NCBI RefSeq assembly: GCF_040054535.1
Contig: NC_090787.1
Coordinates: 17,833,501 to 17,897,500, forward strand
Reading direction: 5' to 3'
Source: Antennarius striatus
Taxonomy: Eukaryota > Chordata > Actinopteri > Lophiiformes > Antennariidae
Length of the DNA: 64,000 bases
Made by a program: the position numbers and the translations under genes. A model generated the notes under the pieces. The model did no database searches, had not been told where the DNA came from, and saw only the letters and a program-made list of their open reading frames with translations. Shown one piece after another: positions 63,301 through 64,000 of this stretch (positions within the stretch are counted from its first letter, which is position 1; each line of letters opens with the position of its first letter).

Positions 63301-63559
63301 CAGGGAAAAAAGTCTAAAACCGTGCCTGTAAGCAGACGGCTGCGTGATTGTGTGAACATATGCACACGTATGATTGGACATGTTTGCTCTACCTCGTGCC
63401 ATCCTGCGCGCTGCAGTTGATGTCGGCTCCATAATCCAGCAGGTGTTGGACGATGCTGAGCCAGCCGCGGGCGCACGCCTCGTGGAGAGCACAGTAGCCG
63501 GCGTAGTCCCTGTGGTTCACCTCACACACTCTGTTCTCCAGACAGTACAGCACCACCTC
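60392..63559 (-). CDS. bcor: BCL6 corepressor, C-terminal exons (5' part off window)
   Basis: Nuclear corepressor of the non-canonical Polycomb complex PRC1.1. Five phase-matched exons are present: 63559-63393, 63158-63013, 61196-61119, 60995-60842 and 60722-60392, giving 291 residues to the stop. The first two encode ankyrin repeats ([57 protein letters not shown]). A linker follows ([20 protein letters not shown]), then the PUFD domain that binds PCGF1 ([40 protein letters not shown]). The tail after [16 protein letters not shown] is longer than I recall for human BCOR. BCORL1 has the same C-terminal architecture; bcor is preferred because atp6ap2 is the neighbour. The large 5' exons with the BCL6-binding region lie beyond the right edge. 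Confidence 0.9.
61560..61705. repeat. (CA)n/(CACG)n microsatellite cluster in a bcor intron
   Basis: CA runs at about 61,566-61,589 and 61,668-61,702, with CACGCACG variants between, inside the 1.8-kb intron between the ankyrin and linker exons. They explain the Val-Cys and Thr-His ORFs here. Confidence 0.9.
62459..62512 (+). other. G-rich tract with G-quadruplex potential
   Basis: The plus strand has at least four runs of four or more G within about 35 bases (GGGGGG T GGGGGG T GGGGG T GGGG), then more G-rich sequence. It lies in the bcor intron, so the G-rich strand is the non-transcribed, template-complementary one for a minus-strand gene and the nascent RNA would be C-rich. Confidence 0.75.
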
Positions 63560-64000
63560 CTGCAGACAGTCGGCGCAGAGTTTAGTGTCACATGTGTGAT
63601 AAACTTGAGCAACAAGAGACCAGACGCACGACTCAAATCGACGGAGACTCGCACGACGAGAGCGGTCCTTCTCTCTACGCTTCCTGTGGGAGAGGCATTA
63701 CAAACAAAAAAAAGCAGGAACTGAGTCGTTTCCTGTGCCGGACCAAAAGCACACACAAACGCTCCATAATACCAGCGCCGGCGCCAGAAGACATTAAGGA
63801 GACTAAGTGTGACTCAACTGCATTTAGCCTGCCAGATTCTGCTTGTGCACGCACGACTATGTGTTAATGTTCGTCTGTGTGCCATGGCTGGACCTGGACG
63901 TTGCTGTGGCAGCCAGTTATGATGGTTGGGCTCTAAACACAGAATAATGGAAGCGGAACAAAGAGATTTGATAGAAGCGTTCAAGAGCTGGACGTGTTTC
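63560..64000. other. bcor intron at the right edge
   Basis: Upstream of the 63559-63393 exon on the minus strand I see no further exon before the window ends. The overlapping ORFs around 63,517-63,867 are read-through of that exon and its antisense strand. Confidence 0.55.

Noticed and set aside
60392..63559. bcorl1 instead of bcor
   Set aside because: The domain layout alone does not separate them, but adjacency to atp6ap2 matches the BCOR neighbourhood.

Overview
This window is vertebrate nuclear DNA, almost certainly from a teleost fish. It has small phase-matched exons in compact introns, GT-AG splice sites, abundant (CA)n and (TA)n microsatellites, and Tc1-like, hAT-like and LINE/SINE relics of fish type. 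There are no bacterial operons, CRISPR arrays or rRNA/tRNA genes. Four conserved protein-coding genes are recognisable, all on the minus strand. I rebuilt their exons by hand from splice signals, frame continuity and known protein families.

Layout. (1) 32-17,002: impg2, an interphotoreceptor matrix proteoglycan with signal peptide, two SEA modules, an acidic region, EGF-like repeats, a transmembrane helix and a cytoplasmic tail. The last exon lies off the left edge. (2) 17,003-20,935: spacer holding the impg2 5' flank and the senp7 3' UTR. (3) 20,936-34,105, with an upstream leader intron to about 37.37 kb: senp7, a SUMO protease rebuilt as 23 coding exons totalling 3,261 nt (1,086 residues), with the His-Asp-Cys triad intact. 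(4) 37.4-50.4 kb: repeat-rich spacer built on a tandem duplication of a roughly 4.3-kb unit. Each copy has its own set of insertions; copy B is swollen by a hAT element, two Tc1-like relics and a hAT-like element nested in one of them. The unit contains a small spliced-looking locus of unknown nature. (5) 51,035-56,237: atp6ap2, the V-ATPase accessory protein/(pro)renin receptor, nine exons, 361 residues, complete. (6) 56.3-59.6 kb: intergenic DNA with one dispersed repeat. (7) 60,392-63,559: the last five exons of bcor (ankyrin repeats plus PUFD domain). The gene continues past the right edge.

The four genes do not form one pathway. impg2 belongs to the photoreceptor extracellular matrix, senp7 to nuclear SUMO-chain removal, atp6ap2 to V-ATPase assembly in the ER/Golgi/lysosome, and bcor to Polycomb PRC1.1 repression. 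impg2-senp7 keep the arrangement they have on human 3q12.3, and atp6ap2-bcor are near neighbours on human Xp11.4. The repeat-filled 37-50 kb interval is therefore the junction of two blocks that are separate in human. I found no convincing undescribed biological system. The most useful leads are the duplicated unit with its unidentified locus, a hAT insertion whose empty site survives in the sister copy, and a plus-strand exon-like ORF in a senp7 intron that a hAT element interrupts.
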